A stretch of DNA of 64,000 nt, from positions 1 through 64,000 of the forward strand of contig CAZSBG010000012.1 of NCBI GenBank assembly GCA_964605145.1, read 5' to 3'. The notes beneath the pieces were generated by a model. It worked only from the letters and a program-made list of their open reading frames with translations, had not been told where the DNA came from and ran no database searches. Position 1 is the first letter of the stretch. The number at the start of each line of letters is the position of its first letter. The position numbers and the translations under genes were made by a program. This DNA comes from CAZSBG01 sp964605145 (GTDB lineage Bacteria > Zhuqueibacterota > Zhuqueibacteria > Thermofontimicrobiales > Thermofontimicrobiaceae). This document shows, one piece after another, positions 8,603 to 18,449 of the stretch.

Positions 8603-8867
8603 TTTTATTTTACCCACTATTCTTCAATTCATTTAAAATTGCCTTCAACCAGCCGCGGTTAGCTTTCAGAAAATTCAAAAAAAATAAAATCCCGAATCAC
8701 TTTGAATGCATATAATGTGAAGTTCCAGACCCAATCCTGCTTCATCGATTTCATAAATCCGTATTTTTTTCAAGGGGCACACTACAGAAAAAACATTTTT
8801 CACTTGATTTTTATGAAAAAATTGATAGATTGAATTGAATTAAAATTCAGAATTTGAGGATGATATC

Positions 8868-9500
8868 ATGAAAAGAAAAATCCCCATATTAATTATCATT
8901 TCGCTGCTGATTATATCCTGCGCCGGCTCTGTTAAAATGCTGCCGGAACCGATGGAGAAAAAGAACCTGTTGATCGGCTCAATTCTGTTCGATGTAAATG
9001 GCTATAATGATAAATATTTAACCGTTCGTGAAAATATCGAAATCGCCATTGTCGGTAATTACGTGGAAAAGGGTGAACTGAAAAAATTCGGAGAATGGTC
9101 CATCACCGATGAAAATGGATATTTTTATATTGCAAATGTCCCGGATGGTGAATTCGTAATAAAGGGTTTCAGGATTCATTCAGTTGGAGCCGAAAACTTA
9201 ACGATATCCAATGAATTGCTCGATCCGAATGATAACTATTACGAACTAAAAAATGAGGACATCATCTATCTTCAGGCAAATTATTTTGATACAGCGTCCA
9301 GACAGAGAATTGTTAATTTTGGGCATCATATTTTTACAATTCATGCAAATGCATTTATTCAACATGAACGTTACGATGCACTGCGAAATATGAAGTTATC
9401 GACAGGTGAAATTGTCAGTGAACCTCCTGTCCCGCAATATTTTCTGGAAAAATTTTCAGGAACCCCCTGGACTCGTTATCTTGAATCGGATTTAATGTAA
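8868..9500 (+). CDS. Putative lipoprotein with carboxypeptidase-regulatory-like fold
   Basis: A 210-residue protein with a lipoprotein signal peptide: MKRKIPILIIISLLIISC, with Cys18 in the lipobox IISC-A. Residues 35-100 (IGSILFDVNGYND...VRENIEIAIVG...SITDENGYFYIANVPDGEFVIKGF) have the look of a CarboxypepD-regulatory/SpaA-type beta-sandwich, where an ENGYFYIANVPDG turn is characteristic. The remainder shows no recognisable family. The protein would be anchored in the periplasm or outer membrane. It is separated from the giant fusion gene downstream by 227 bp and is probably a separate unit. Function unknown. Confidence 0.75.
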   Translation: MKRKIPILIIISLLIISCAGSVKMLPEPMEKKNLLIGSILFDVNGYNDKYLTVRENIEIAIVGNYVEKGELKKFGEWSITDENGYFYIANVPDGEFVIKGFRIHSVGAENLTISNELLDPNDNYYELKNEDIIYLQANYFDTASRQRIVNFGHHIFTIHANAFIQHERYDALRNMKLSTGEIVSEPPVPQYFLEKFSGTPWTRYLESDLM

Positions 9501-9618
9501 CTTATATGGAGTGGGATGTCTTGTTGGGTGCCAGGTAGAATGAAAATCTGTTGAATTCACTTACATCGACCTGCCAGAATCTGTCCGCTTGTTGCAATCA
9601 TTTAATTTAAAAATTTGT

Positions 9619-9664
9619 TATCTAATTGATTAAAATATCAAATGATACGATATTTTAAATGATA
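9619..9664. promoter_or_regulatory. Cluster of ATC-ATGAT dyads upstream of the giant fusion gene
   Basis: Three AT-rich dyads lie close together: ATCTAATTGAT (9620-9630), TATCAAATGATA (9636-9647, perfect outer half-sites) and TATTTTAAATGATA (9651-9664). The TATCAAA half-site resembles the dyads upstream of the two sigma-54-like promoters in this window, but the spacing here is about 16 bp and no good sigma-54 promoter follows. Possible operator; weak. Confidence 0.3.
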
Positions 9665-9727
9665 AGCAAGAATATTTTCAGGCTGATTGATAACAAACTG
9701 CATTTTAAAGATTGGGAATGAATCAGA

Positions 9728-12700
9728 ATGGGTGACGAAAAACTTAAGACCTATGTGAATTTTTTAACGGCTCAGTCTTCTCTCAGGCGTGTTTCAGAAC
9801 AGAGAAGGGCGAGCGAACTGTTGTTTCAGGGGGAGAAATTTGAATCAAATGGGGCGGGTCCTGATTTGCAGGGCGGTTCTGAATTGCGTGATTTGGTTTC
9901 AGAAGCGTCGGATATTTTTTACCCGGATGCAGTTCAACAGGAAATTTATCATGCAGATACCGGCACGCATATCGTTCCCTCATTCTTCAAGAAATTATTG
10001 GTGAATATCAAACTGGGGTTTGTGTTTCGTCCCGCTTGTATGCAAGATTTGCGAATATTTGCCAGGTGGGCCTATGAAAATAAAGTGCATTACACCATAC
10101 GCGGCGCAGGCACCTGGCCGTTTGGCGGAAGCGTGCCAGTCAGTGGCGATGTAGTTGTGGATCTTTCGTATCTCAACTATATGCACCTGGATGGAGAGGA
10201 AGGAATATTCACATTTGGCGCCGGTGTGGTGTTCCCCCAGGCCCGAAAGTTTTTGCAGGATCGTGAATTTTCATTGAAGCAGGAAATTTCAAATCCAGGC
10301 AGCGGCACGCTCGCCGGCTGGCTGGCTACCGGCGGAATCGGTCTTGGCAGTTATAAATATGGTCATGTCAGCAGTTCGGTTGTGCTGCTTTTCATTGTCA
10401 CTCCTTCCGGAGAGTTTTTAACAGTTACACCTGAAGATGAACATTTCTCAAAATATTTCGGCAGTGAGGGCCAGTTTGGTATCATTGCCGGTGCATCCAT
10501 CAAAGTGCGCAGGGAATCTTATGTGATCAAACCCTATGCGTTTTCGTTCGATAATTTCACGGATGTATTCAACTTTATTCAGATGGTGGAAAAGACCAAT
10601 TTAAAGCCAACATCAGTGATTTATTTCAGCAAGACCTACATTGCAGAAACTTATAAAATCGAAAAGAAGCATATTGAGGAACGCATTAAACAAGCGTTGG
10701 ATAATAACGATCAAACGCGGCTGAAGGAAACCCGGGAAGATCGCGATCTTGTGGAGGACATGAAAAAATATCATCATATTGTTGTTTTTCATTTTGATGA
10801 GAATGTGGATTATCAGCAGGCGTTGAAATCAAGATTTTTCGGTGTGAGCGGGGAGCAGCGCAGGGTGAATCATATCAGTTTCTTTCAGTTGACGACGGAA
10901 TTGGCGCACATCTTCTGGGATCACCGCTTCCTTCCTGTTCAAATTAAGCAGAACGGTCCATCTGTTCTTGTGAGTGAAACTGTACTTCCCACATCCGCAT
11001 TTTTTGATTTTCAGAATATGATGGAAAAAGTGCTTGGACGGTTGTTGAATATCGAGCTCAAGCTGGAGGCTCATCTGCTCCAGAATGGGGAAATACTGGT
11101 GCAGGCTTTGTTTCTGGCAGATACCCGAACCTTTCGGCATAAATTGTATTTTTCGTTGATTCCACTGATGACGCAAGTCGCGTATTATTTTGGCGCCAAA
11201 CCTTACGGCATTGGATTGTGGAATTATCCTTCGCTGAGAAAATGGCGAAGCGTGCATCAGGAAAAAGCAGATGCCATGATTGCGTATAAGAAAGAATCGG
11301 ATGGACGTGGACAAATTAACCAGGGCAAATTTTTAAACCCGAAACGCCAGACATTGTTTTTCAAGCTGTTCAAAATTGTGACACCGCGTTTCAATAACTG
11401 GTTTGTCTCGACCTATGACAAGCGTTTGCATAACAAAAAAATGGTGTTATCTTATCCATTTGAAAAATTGGTGTGGCATGTCACCCGATTCATTTTTCCC
11501 CGCATGGTGCCGCCATGGCTGAAAGCCGGTGAACATAATCCCATTGAGCAATTGATTTCCGTATGCGCGGAATGCGATTCGTGCGAGCGAGTGTGCCCGA
11601 CCTCCGATGTGTTCGGGCTTTACGGGCCGGCAACGCCCATCACGCGGCGTCACACCGCTCACCGGCTGATCGGGGGTGAGAAGATCAGCCGACAAGAAGC
11701 GCTTGGATTTCTCGCCTGCACACGCTGCGACAATTGCACGGACATTTGTCCCACGGATATTGATCTCACAAAATTATTTGATATTGTTGAGGAAAATCGA
11801 AAATTCAATGATGTGCTCGGATTTGTGAACGGGGAAAAGGAAGATTTTGTCGACCGTTTCTGGCAGATCATGAAGGAAAGTCCGCTCTATATCGATCATA
11901 CGTTAGCGGTTCAAAAAGAAGAAAAATCACATCTGGCCCATGGACTTAAAATCCTCTACGACAAGGGTTTTGCCTACAGCGAACTGTTTATCGATCCGAC
12001 GACATGCATTCACTGCGGTATGTGCAGCAATGAAAATGCCTGTATGTACGCGGCCCGGGCAAGTCATCCGCGGGAAATACCCGAGCTGATTCACGAGAAT
12101 TGTGCGCTCTGCAATGCCTGCGTCAATTTCTGTCCGCAAAATAAAATTATGCAGCGAACCCGTTTGCAGTTTGAAAAATTGATTCACCATGCTGTTGATT
12201 TGGAGGAAAAACGCTATTGGACCAAACAGCAAAGCCGTGTCCACGATACAACGACCGTGGAGCGATCCACGCACCTGACAGAGATGGCCGATCGCTACGT
12301 CACTGAAGAAATCATCATGGAAATCGATAAAGAAGCCTCCACCGGGAAAATACCGGTGTCCGGTTCCGGCCAGGGAGACCGGCACATGGGGATTGGCTTT
12401 GACGCCGAACGATTCGCGCATTTCCACATTGTTGGCCCGGCACAAAACCGATTGCACGAAGGCGACCCGGCAGAGGAGCTGGCTGTGATTTTGGGCAAGC
12501 GGGAGGATTTCTGCAAGTTCGACCGCGAGGGTAAACTAATAAATCCCCTGCATGCCAATATAAAATTAATGACCCCGATTCTCTATAATGCAATTCCGCT
12601 GGAAAGCAACGGAAATGTTGAACTGGTTCTCATCAAAGTAGCGGAACAACAGAAAAGCCTGGTCGTGGTGCCGCTTGAACGTCTGCTGGAACATCATCAT

Positions 12701-15700
12701 TACATCCTCAAAAACGGCGGATATGACCATCTGCCGCCGGTCATTATTCCTCGGGTCGATCATGAATTGATCGATCGGTTGATTGTGAATCCACACACAA
12801 ACCGCGATTTTTTAACTGATCTCTGGCGTATGCCGGTCTTTGAGGTGGAATATCATCCCAATATCGGGCGGACGCTCACGTACATCCGCGATTCCATTGC
12901 CGGCAGCGAGAAAGAGCGGGCGCTCATCAGCGGTTATCTGGAAATTTCCGAATACGACCTCATCGGTTCGTTGAGTTTGACAACGGATGTTAAGGAACGA
13001 GTCAACCATTTTCTGGATCAAAAAGTGGATATTCTGCACATTCGTGGCCTGAGAAATAAGGACGAATACTTTGTCACGTCGCGAGCTGCGCGCGCGCTGC
13101 ACCATTATTTGATGCGCATCGGTCGCCGGCATGAAGTCAGCATCCTGGCTTCCGGGGGCATCCGTCTTGCGTCAGATACGCAAAAAACCATTCAGCGTGG
13201 CGCTGAAGCAACGCTCGTCGACTTCGCAGCCCTGCTGGCCCTGGATCCATCAGCGTACCGTGCAATTATCGAAAACAAAACCACCACGGAAAAATTGCTC
13301 AGCCTGGATGTGGATTGGGCTATAAATCGATTGAACAATCAGGCTGAATCGAGGAAGGTGCAAATTCTGGAAGTGCTGGGTGCCGCTGGATTCAAGGATT
13401 TGAAAAAGACAGTGGGAGAAGAGGGGCGGCTCATCGATTTTCATAAACTGGAAAACCGAATACAGCGCACTATTTTTGAAGATGAAAAATTGTTGCAGGA
13501 ATATGCTGATTGTAATTCAGATCTCATCGCCACTGAAGAAATTCCGGGATCGAGCAGGCGCTCATACAGTTCCCTCAAATCGAAGCTCCAAACCATGCCG
13601 GCTCCGCACGATTTTTACAATCTGGGCGAAGTGAACCAGGTGCTTTACAAGCGCGATTTCGTCTGGCCCGGCGCATTGATCGAATCCATGGGGCGCATGG
13701 CCACCGGCGATTTATCCATGCTGGATTTCAACAATGTGAAAAAAACAGGTCTGCTGGGCGACGGTTTCGATGTGATGAAAATTTTGTATAACAAAGATCC
13801 AATGGATGTTCACGAATCCGAGCTCGAGCATGTTTCCACGGCCCTGCCGCTGGATAAAGATGTTGTGCTCGAAGCGCCGTGGATGTTCGGCGGGAAATCG
13901 GTGGGTTCCATTGGTCTGGATACGTGGAAGGCGCATGTCACTGCGTCACGAGAATTGGGTATTCAATACGACACAGGCGAGGGCGGTTATCCCACCAGCT
14001 TCTTCTTGAATTCAAAGGGCGAACCGCTGTTTTTTACGGAAAATGAAATCCAGTTGATTAAGCCCTATTTTGAATCCGGCAGTGATTATACGATTGAACA
14101 AATTCAAGAAATTCTGGCCTCAAAGGGCATAACTGAAAAGAATAATCCGGAGCTCTATCAGAAGCTGAAACAGTTCCCATCGCTGAAGCCATTTCGTTTT
14201 CTGGTGGTTGTCGATGAGGAAGATCAGCCCTTTGTTTCAACGGAATTGAAAACAGGATTGTTTGGTGTTTCAAAAACCACAATTAAAAAAGCGCGTCGGG
14301 TTGTCATCGCATACAGTCAGGGAGCAAAAATGGGGATTGGCGGACACATTCTCGCGCAAAAAGTGAACAAGCTGGTTTCGTATATGCGCGGCGTGGAAGG
14401 TCTTGAGCAGATTGAGACGGATAAAGTGGAACAGCTTTTCAAAAAACTTCAAAAAATCGGCAAGAAGAAAGATCACCCGTTGAACGAACTTGCAATTGCC
14501 AATATGGAAGTTTTCGACAACGCAGAGCAGTTACAAAATGCGTCAGAGGAATTCAAAAACGCCTTATGGCAGATTCAGGAGTGTGTTTACAATTTACACG
14601 CGCAAAATGGAATTGATCCCCTTGAATTCAAAAATATTCTTCGATTATGCGAGGAAATTATTGATTATTCATACAGCAGCATCATTTCGCCGTTTCCGTT
14701 TCACAACTGTTATTCCATCGAAGATGTAAAGGCGTTCATCGACGTGGTGCGGATGATCAATCCCAATGCCGTGGTCGCCATCAAAGTGTCGCCTTCGATT
14801 GACATTGAATTTATTGCGACCGGCCTGGGACGAATTGCACGGGATAACACCGAAGAAATTTTAACCGCCAAATTCGATACGTGGCGAAAGAAGCACGAAA
14901 AATTCTCTGCTGAAATGGCCGAGTATGCTAAAAAATTCGGTATGAAAATAGAAATCTGGTTAGACGGTCCGCGCGGCGGCACCGGCGCTTCGCCCAATAT
15001 CATCAAGGGGCAGATGGGGATGCATCTGGAATATGCCATCCCGTTGATTCATTATCGTCTTGTCAAGGATGGATTGAGGAATTATGTGAAATTTATGATT
15101 TCCGGCGGAATTCGAACGTATGAAGATGTGATCAAATCAATCGCGCTTGGCGCTGATGGAGTTGTCTGGGGAACGGCGCCGCTCGTGGCCATTGGCTGCG
15201 ATCGAAATCGGAATTGTCACGATGGATGTTCGCGCGGAATTGCCACCAGTAATTTGAAGCTTCAGAAGCTGCGCGATGTGGAGGTGAACACGCAGCAGAT
15301 CATCAATGCGTTCACCATGATTCAGATGCAGTGCATCCGGGCCATTGCTGCGCTGGGTTTGAGCGATATTCGAGAGCTTCGGGGGCGGTTCGATAAAATT
15401 CACTGGCTGGGATTGAAGGAACGCGTCGACCATCGGTATCGTGTTCGCAAAGAAGTGATCAAAGAAATTGAAAAAGATGAACAGCTTTTTGAGGAGCGAA
15501 TGGCCCGCGCTACGGCTCAGACGAATTGTGGTGTGGCGGCAATCAATGGCACCGCGGCAATTCCCGGCCATATCCTCGATGAAACGCTGCAATCCATGCG
15601 GAACCGAGGTATGGATGGAGTGGGAATCGCCAAAACGCTCTGTTTCCCTGAGAATCCGGATGAGTATGCCTATCGCATTATGGTGAAAGGCCGGCTCCAA

Positions 15701-18379
15701 AAGGACGTTGAACGTGAAATAATTCAAGAGATGGCAAGGAAAAACAAAAAATATGATGCAGGAAAAGTGAAAAAAGAAGCGCGCGTAAAAACGTTGAACA
15801 TGCGCGTGAATTTAATGAAGAAAATAAAGTCCATATTTATCGATCCTTATTTCGATTTTGTTGGAAAAAGCGACGTGTCCAAAAGCCGAGAACTGTACAA
15901 ATTCAACGATTCCGGAGAAGAACGGGATTATGAAGAATTCGGGAATCCGAACACCGATCCCGGGGACGTATTTCGGTTTTTCGTCCGGGTCAGGGAGGAG
16001 GTTCTTTTTCACTTCATCGAAAATGAATTGCTGCGCAGTGGGAGGCCGAGATTTCTGGAGCAATTGTTCCCTGAAATTACACCGCATAATTACAAATCGA
16101 ATGAACTGTTCCTGCAAAAAGCAGAGGATCTGTTTATTTTGCATCACTCGCATAATTTAACGCGAATTCTTTATGTGTCATCCGTGCTGCCCCATGAACT
16201 GGAAAAATTCGCCGGCAAAAAAATCATCCTGAATAAATTTTCCCAGGCTGGCGAAGAGTTTGTATTAACGGATATGAAGGAAAAAGATTGCGAGACCTAT
16301 TTAACGCTTCTGCGGGATTTCATGCTGGCACATCCGTTCGAACATCATAAGCATCGGTACGGAATTCGGAATAATAAAATCGCTGCGGTGATGTCGTGCG
16401 GGAAAAATTTTGCGGTGTGGAAAACCGCCGGCCGCGAAATTCCCTGGCAGACGCCGGATGCGCCCAACAACATCATCCACGTGAGGTTGGCCACCGGTTC
16501 GGTGGTCGAGCAGATGAACTCGCATCCGTTTGCCAAACTGCACACCGCCCTGACACACAACGGGGAAACAACAAATTACGAAGCATTGAAACAACGCGTG
16601 GAGCAATTCAATTTGTCGCCACTGGCCAGCACGGACACCGAAGTGGCGTCCCTGAAATTCCACCTGACGGCAGATGAATGGGAATACCCGGACTGGGCTC
16701 TTTTCGAGAGTTTTTCGCCCACGACCGGGGACGACCTGCATTTGGTGGACGAATCAATCCGACCGCAACTGGAACAGGTACAGCGCGTGGAATTTACCAG
16801 TTCGCCGGACGGCCCGTATCAGTATCTGTGTCTCCGACATAATCCGTATACCAAAATAACGGAACGAGTTGATTTAAAAGATCCTGCCGACCTTCGTCCC
16901 AATGTGACCGCGTTCTGGAGAGACATGGCCAATGGCGAAAACCGGGTGTTCAGCATTATCGCTTCCGAAGAGCAGGCCATTAATACCATGTTGAAATTGT
17001 TGGATCAGGAGGACATTGTCACCGGCTGTGTAGCAGATCAAACATTTGTCAATTCAGGCATGATAAGCCGCTATCATTTCGATGAAAAGAATAACATTAC
17101 AGATTACAGTTTTATTGATCGCTATGGCAGGTCAATTCAACTGTCCGATGTTGGCGCGCATTACAGCGTGCGCAAGGAAAAAGTACAGCAGATTCAGGAT
17201 AGCAGCGATTTTGGGGACTGGAAGGCAGATTACCGGCGATTCTTCAGCGAGCGCCTGGCAGATATTGAATTCCAAGAATTCAGATGGCTTTTGCATGAAC
17301 TCGTGGAGAATGCATCGGATAATCAGGCGTTTGCAGGGGCACTTGACATTCTCACCTGGCTGCGCGATTATTTGCGTACACTGAACTGCGGCGATAAGGC
17401 GCAAAGTTCACTGATCGATATCACCCAGTATTGCATCAATGCGCTGCTGGATCGTGCAAACGATGAAATTTTCACGGATTATGTTTGGTGCTCTCAGGAA
17501 GTAGCCGCCGCATTCAATACATCCGCAAGTGAGAATCAGACGCTGGTCATTGATGCTGAGAAATTCCTGGCCGAGGGCACCGACCCTGAATTTTCATTGG
17601 CAGCATTTCTGTCGCAAGCGTACGGACTGGGCTGGAGACGATTCGTTTTGTACCGAACATCAGGGCAGCGGCTCATTTCAACAGCCTCCGTTGGCAACGG
17701 AGATGCGGATGATGTGGTGATGGATGTTTACGGTTCTGTGGGCGAATATTTTGGCGCGTTTATGCAGGGGGGCATTCTGCGACTCCATGGCAATGCCCAG
17801 AATTTTGCCGGGATGTGCATGCATCATGGGGAGTTGTATATTTACGGCAACGCTGGAAAAGTATGCGGTTATGCTTCCAAAGGTGGAAAAGTGTTTATCA
17901 TGGGCAATGTGGTGGATCGCTGCTGGACTAATTCGGTGAATGATTCCCGCTGCCAGGATTTGGAGGTGATGATTCTGGGCTCCGCGACAAAATACGCCGG
18001 CGAATCACTCATGGGCGGCAAGTTTTTCTTCGCCGGGCTGCATTTTGATGTGAAGGGAAATCTCTGCTTCAACGAGAGGCCATATCTGGGAACGAAAATG
18101 TTGGGCGGCGCTTCCCGCGGTGATTTTATTTTCTTCGATCCGGAAAACAGGCTCATTCCTGCACAATATGTTCACGGAATTCAGAAAATATTTTCCCAGG
18201 AAGAATGGCAAGCGTTCAAAGATACGGCAATAAAGGTTTTTCAGCTTTCGAATATTCGAATCGACGAAACGGATGGTGTTGAGGCCATAGAAGTTGGCGA
18301 TAAAATGTATCCACTCGTGCCGGATAATTTTAAATTCATCGCTCCAAAGGGTGGACTTAAAGGCTATGAATCCCATTGA
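9728..18379 (+). CDS. Giant fusion: FAD oxidase, 4Fe-4S motifs, glutamate synthase FMN domain, class II amidotransferase, GXGXG domain
   Basis: One uninterrupted 2883-residue frame. Residues about 98-280 are a PCMH-type FAD-binding domain (YTIRGAGTWPFGGSVPVSGD; NPGSGTLAGWLATGGIGLG), with the oxidase cap to about 560. Cys motifs follow: C613-x2-C-x2-C-x3-C-P, C664-x2-C-x2-C-x3-C-P, then CIHCGMC from 760 and CALCNACVNFCP. From about 1280 comes a glutamate synthase FMN domain: GEGGYPTSFF, GGTGASP (1750-1756), SGGIRTYEDV and a 3Fe-4S-like site C1824-x5-C-x3-C. At Cys1934 an NCGVAAI motif opens a class II amidotransferase domain with HVRLATGS (about 2250), SHPFAK and HNGE (about 2276). Residues about 2667-2810 are GXGXG repeats. 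The parts match archaeal-type split glutamate synthase subunits plus a GlcD/GlcF-like module, suggesting ammonia transfer from glutamine driven by electrons from an unknown donor. The domain order places the amidotransferase Cys internally. Single gene with GGGA before its ATG. Confidence 0.85.
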   Translation: MGDEKLKTYVNFLTAQSSLRRVSEQRRASELLFQGEKFESNGAGPDLQGGSELRDLVSEASDIFYPDAVQQEIYHADTGTHIVPSFFKKLLVNIKLGFVFRPACMQDLRIFARWAYENKVHYTIRGAGTWPFGGSVPVSGDVVVDLSYLNYMHLDGEEGIFTFGAGVVFPQARKFLQDREFSLKQEISNPGSGTLAGWLATGGIGLGSYKYGHVSSSVVLLFIVTPSGEFLTVTPEDEHFSKYFGSEGQFGIIAGASIKVRRESYVIKPYAFSFDNFTDVFNFIQMVEKTNLKPTSVIYFSKTYIAETYKIEKKHIEERIKQALDNNDQTRLKETREDRDLVEDMKKYHHIVVFHFDENVDYQQALKSRFFGVSGEQRRVNHISFFQLTTELAHIFWDHRFLPVQIKQNGPSVLVSETVLPTSAFFDFQNMMEKVLGRLLNIELKLEAHLLQNGEILVQALFLADTRTFRHKLYFSLIPLMTQVAYYFGAKPYGIGLWNYPSLRKWRSVHQEKADAMIAYKKESDGRGQINQGKFLNPKRQTLFFKLFKIVTPRFNNWFVSTYDKRLHNKKMVLSYPFEKLVWHVTRFIFPRMVPPWLKAGEHNPIEQLISVCAECDSCERVCPTSDVFGLYGPATPITRRHTAHRLIGGEKISRQEALGFLACTRCDNCTDICPTDIDLTKLFDIVEENRKFNDVLGFVNGEKEDFVDRFWQIMKESPLYIDHTLAVQKEEKSHLAHGLKILYDKGFAYSELFIDPTTCIHCGMCSNENACMYAARASHPREIPELIHENCALCNACVNFCPQNKIMQRTRLQFEKLIHHAVDLEEKRYWTKQQSRVHDTTTVERSTHLTEMADRYVTEEIIMEIDKEASTGKIPVSGSGQGDRHMGIGFDAERFAHFHIVGPAQNRLHEGDPAEELAVILGKREDFCKFDREGKLINPLHANIKLMTPILYNAIPLESNGNVELVLIKVAEQQKSLVVVPLERLLEHHHYILKNGGYDHLPPVIIPRVDHELIDRLIVNPHTNRDFLTDLWRMPVFEVEYHPNIGRTLTYIRDSIAGSEKERALISGYLEISEYDLIGSLSLTTDVKERVNHFLDQKVDILHIRGLRNKDEYFVTSRAARALHHYLMRIGRRHEVSILASGGIRLASDTQKTIQRGAEATLVDFAALLALDPSAYRAIIENKTTTEKLLSLDVDWAINRLNNQAESRKVQILEVLGAAGFKDLKKTVGEEGRLIDFHKLENRIQRTIFEDEKLLQEYADCNSDLIATEEIPGSSRRSYSSLKSKLQTMPAPHDFYNLGEVNQVLYKRDFVWPGALIESMGRMATGDLSMLDFNNVKKTGLLGDGFDVMKILYNKDPMDVHESELEHVSTALPLDKDVVLEAPWMFGGKSVGSIGLDTWKAHVTASRELGIQYDTGEGGYPTSFFLNSKGEPLFFTENEIQLIKPYFESGSDYTIEQIQEILASKGITEKNNPELYQKLKQFPSLKPFRFLVVVDEEDQPFVSTELKTGLFGVSKTTIKKARRVVIAYSQGAKMGIGGHILAQKVNKLVSYMRGVEGLEQIETDKVEQLFKKLQKIGKKKDHPLNELAIANMEVFDNAEQLQNASEEFKNALWQIQECVYNLHAQNGIDPLEFKNILRLCEEIIDYSYSSIISPFPFHNCYSIEDVKAFIDVVRMINPNAVVAIKVSPSIDIEFIATGLGRIARDNTEEILTAKFDTWRKKHEKFSAEMAEYAKKFGMKIEIWLDGPRGGTGASPNIIKGQMGMHLEYAIPLIHYRLVKDGLRNYVKFMISGGIRTYEDVIKSIALGADGVVWGTAPLVAIGCDRNRNCHDGCSRGIATSNLKLQKLRDVEVNTQQIINAFTMIQMQCIRAIAALGLSDIRELRGRFDKIHWLGLKERVDHRYRVRKEVIKEIEKDEQLFEERMARATAQTNCGVAAINGTAAIPGHILDETLQSMRNRGMDGVGIAKTLCFPENPDEYAYRIMVKGRLQKDVEREIIQEMARKNKKYDAGKVKKEARVKTLNMRVNLMKKIKSIFIDPYFDFVGKSDVSKSRELYKFNDSGEERDYEEFGNPNTDPGDVFRFFVRVREEVLFHFIENELLRSGRPRFLEQLFPEITPHNYKSNELFLQKAEDLFILHHSHNLTRILYVSSVLPHELEKFAGKKIILNKFSQAGEEFVLTDMKEKDCETYLTLLRDFMLAHPFEHHKHRYGIRNNKIAAVMSCGKNFAVWKTAGREIPWQTPDAPNNIIHVRLATGSVVEQMNSHPFAKLHTALTHNGETTNYEALKQRVEQFNLSPLASTDTEVASLKFHLTADEWEYPDWALFESFSPTTGDDLHLVDESIRPQLEQVQRVEFTSSPDGPYQYLCLRHNPYTKITERVDLKDPADLRPNVTAFWRDMANGENRVFSIIASEEQAINTMLKLLDQEDIVTGCVADQTFVNSGMISRYHFDEKNNITDYSFIDRYGRSIQLSDVGAHYSVRKEKVQQIQDSSDFGDWKADYRRFFSERLADIEFQEFRWLLHELVENASDNQAFAGALDILTWLRDYLRTLNCGDKAQSSLIDITQYCINALLDRANDEIFTDYVWCSQEVAAAFNTSASENQTLVIDAEKFLAEGTDPEFSLAAFLSQAYGLGWRRFVLYRTSGQRLISTASVGNGDADDVVMDVYGSVGEYFGAFMQGGILRLHGNAQNFAGMCMHHGELYIYGNAGKVCGYASKGGKVFIMGNVVDRCWTNSVNDSRCQDLEVMILGSATKYAGESLMGGKFFFAGLHFDVKGNLCFNERPYLGTKMLGGASRGDFIFFDPENRLIPAQYVHGIQKIFSQEEWQAFKDTAIKVFQLSNIRIDETDGVEAIEVGDKMYPLVPDNFKFIAPKGGLKGYESH

Positions 18380-18393
18380 GTTGAACTAAAAAA

Positions 18394-18442
18394 TGCCTGC
18401 GAGGTTTAATATTCAGTAATAAAATGCAAAATCTCGCAGGCA
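18394..18442. terminator. Strong 10-bp hairpin between the giant gene and the histidine kinase gene
   Basis: TGCCTGCGAG (18394-18403) pairs perfectly with CTCGCAGGCA (18433-18442) over a 29-base loop. There is an A-run just before it and no T-run after it, so as an intrinsic terminator it is oriented for the minus strand. On the plus strand it ends 7 bases before the kinase ATG and could act as an attenuating or translation-modulating structure. Function uncertain. Confidence 0.45.
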
Positions 18443-18449
18443 AATTCCC

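Larger units (their letters stand above)
7842..8867 (+). other. 1-kb gene-free region with several repeat signatures
   Basis: No convincing gene is present in about 1 kb. From 7842 there is a run of degenerate AAGTGA(A)CTAA units (7851-7925), then a perfect 14-bp palindrome at 8049-8062, two small hairpins at 8178-8225, a degenerate GATTAT/GATTAC tract at 8356-8390, and a long-arm inverted repeat at 8539-8602. The open frame at 8088-8417 runs across these repeats and has no protein-like composition. The last 200 bases are AT-rich and probably hold the promoter of the lipoprotein gene at 8868. Confidence 0.6.

Noticed and set aside
9728..18379. Possible assembly join or frameshift chain of separate glutamate synthase genes
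   Set aside because: The frame is uninterrupted over 8.6 kb, with no internal ribosome binding site plus start at domain borders that I could find, and linkers between domains look protein-like.
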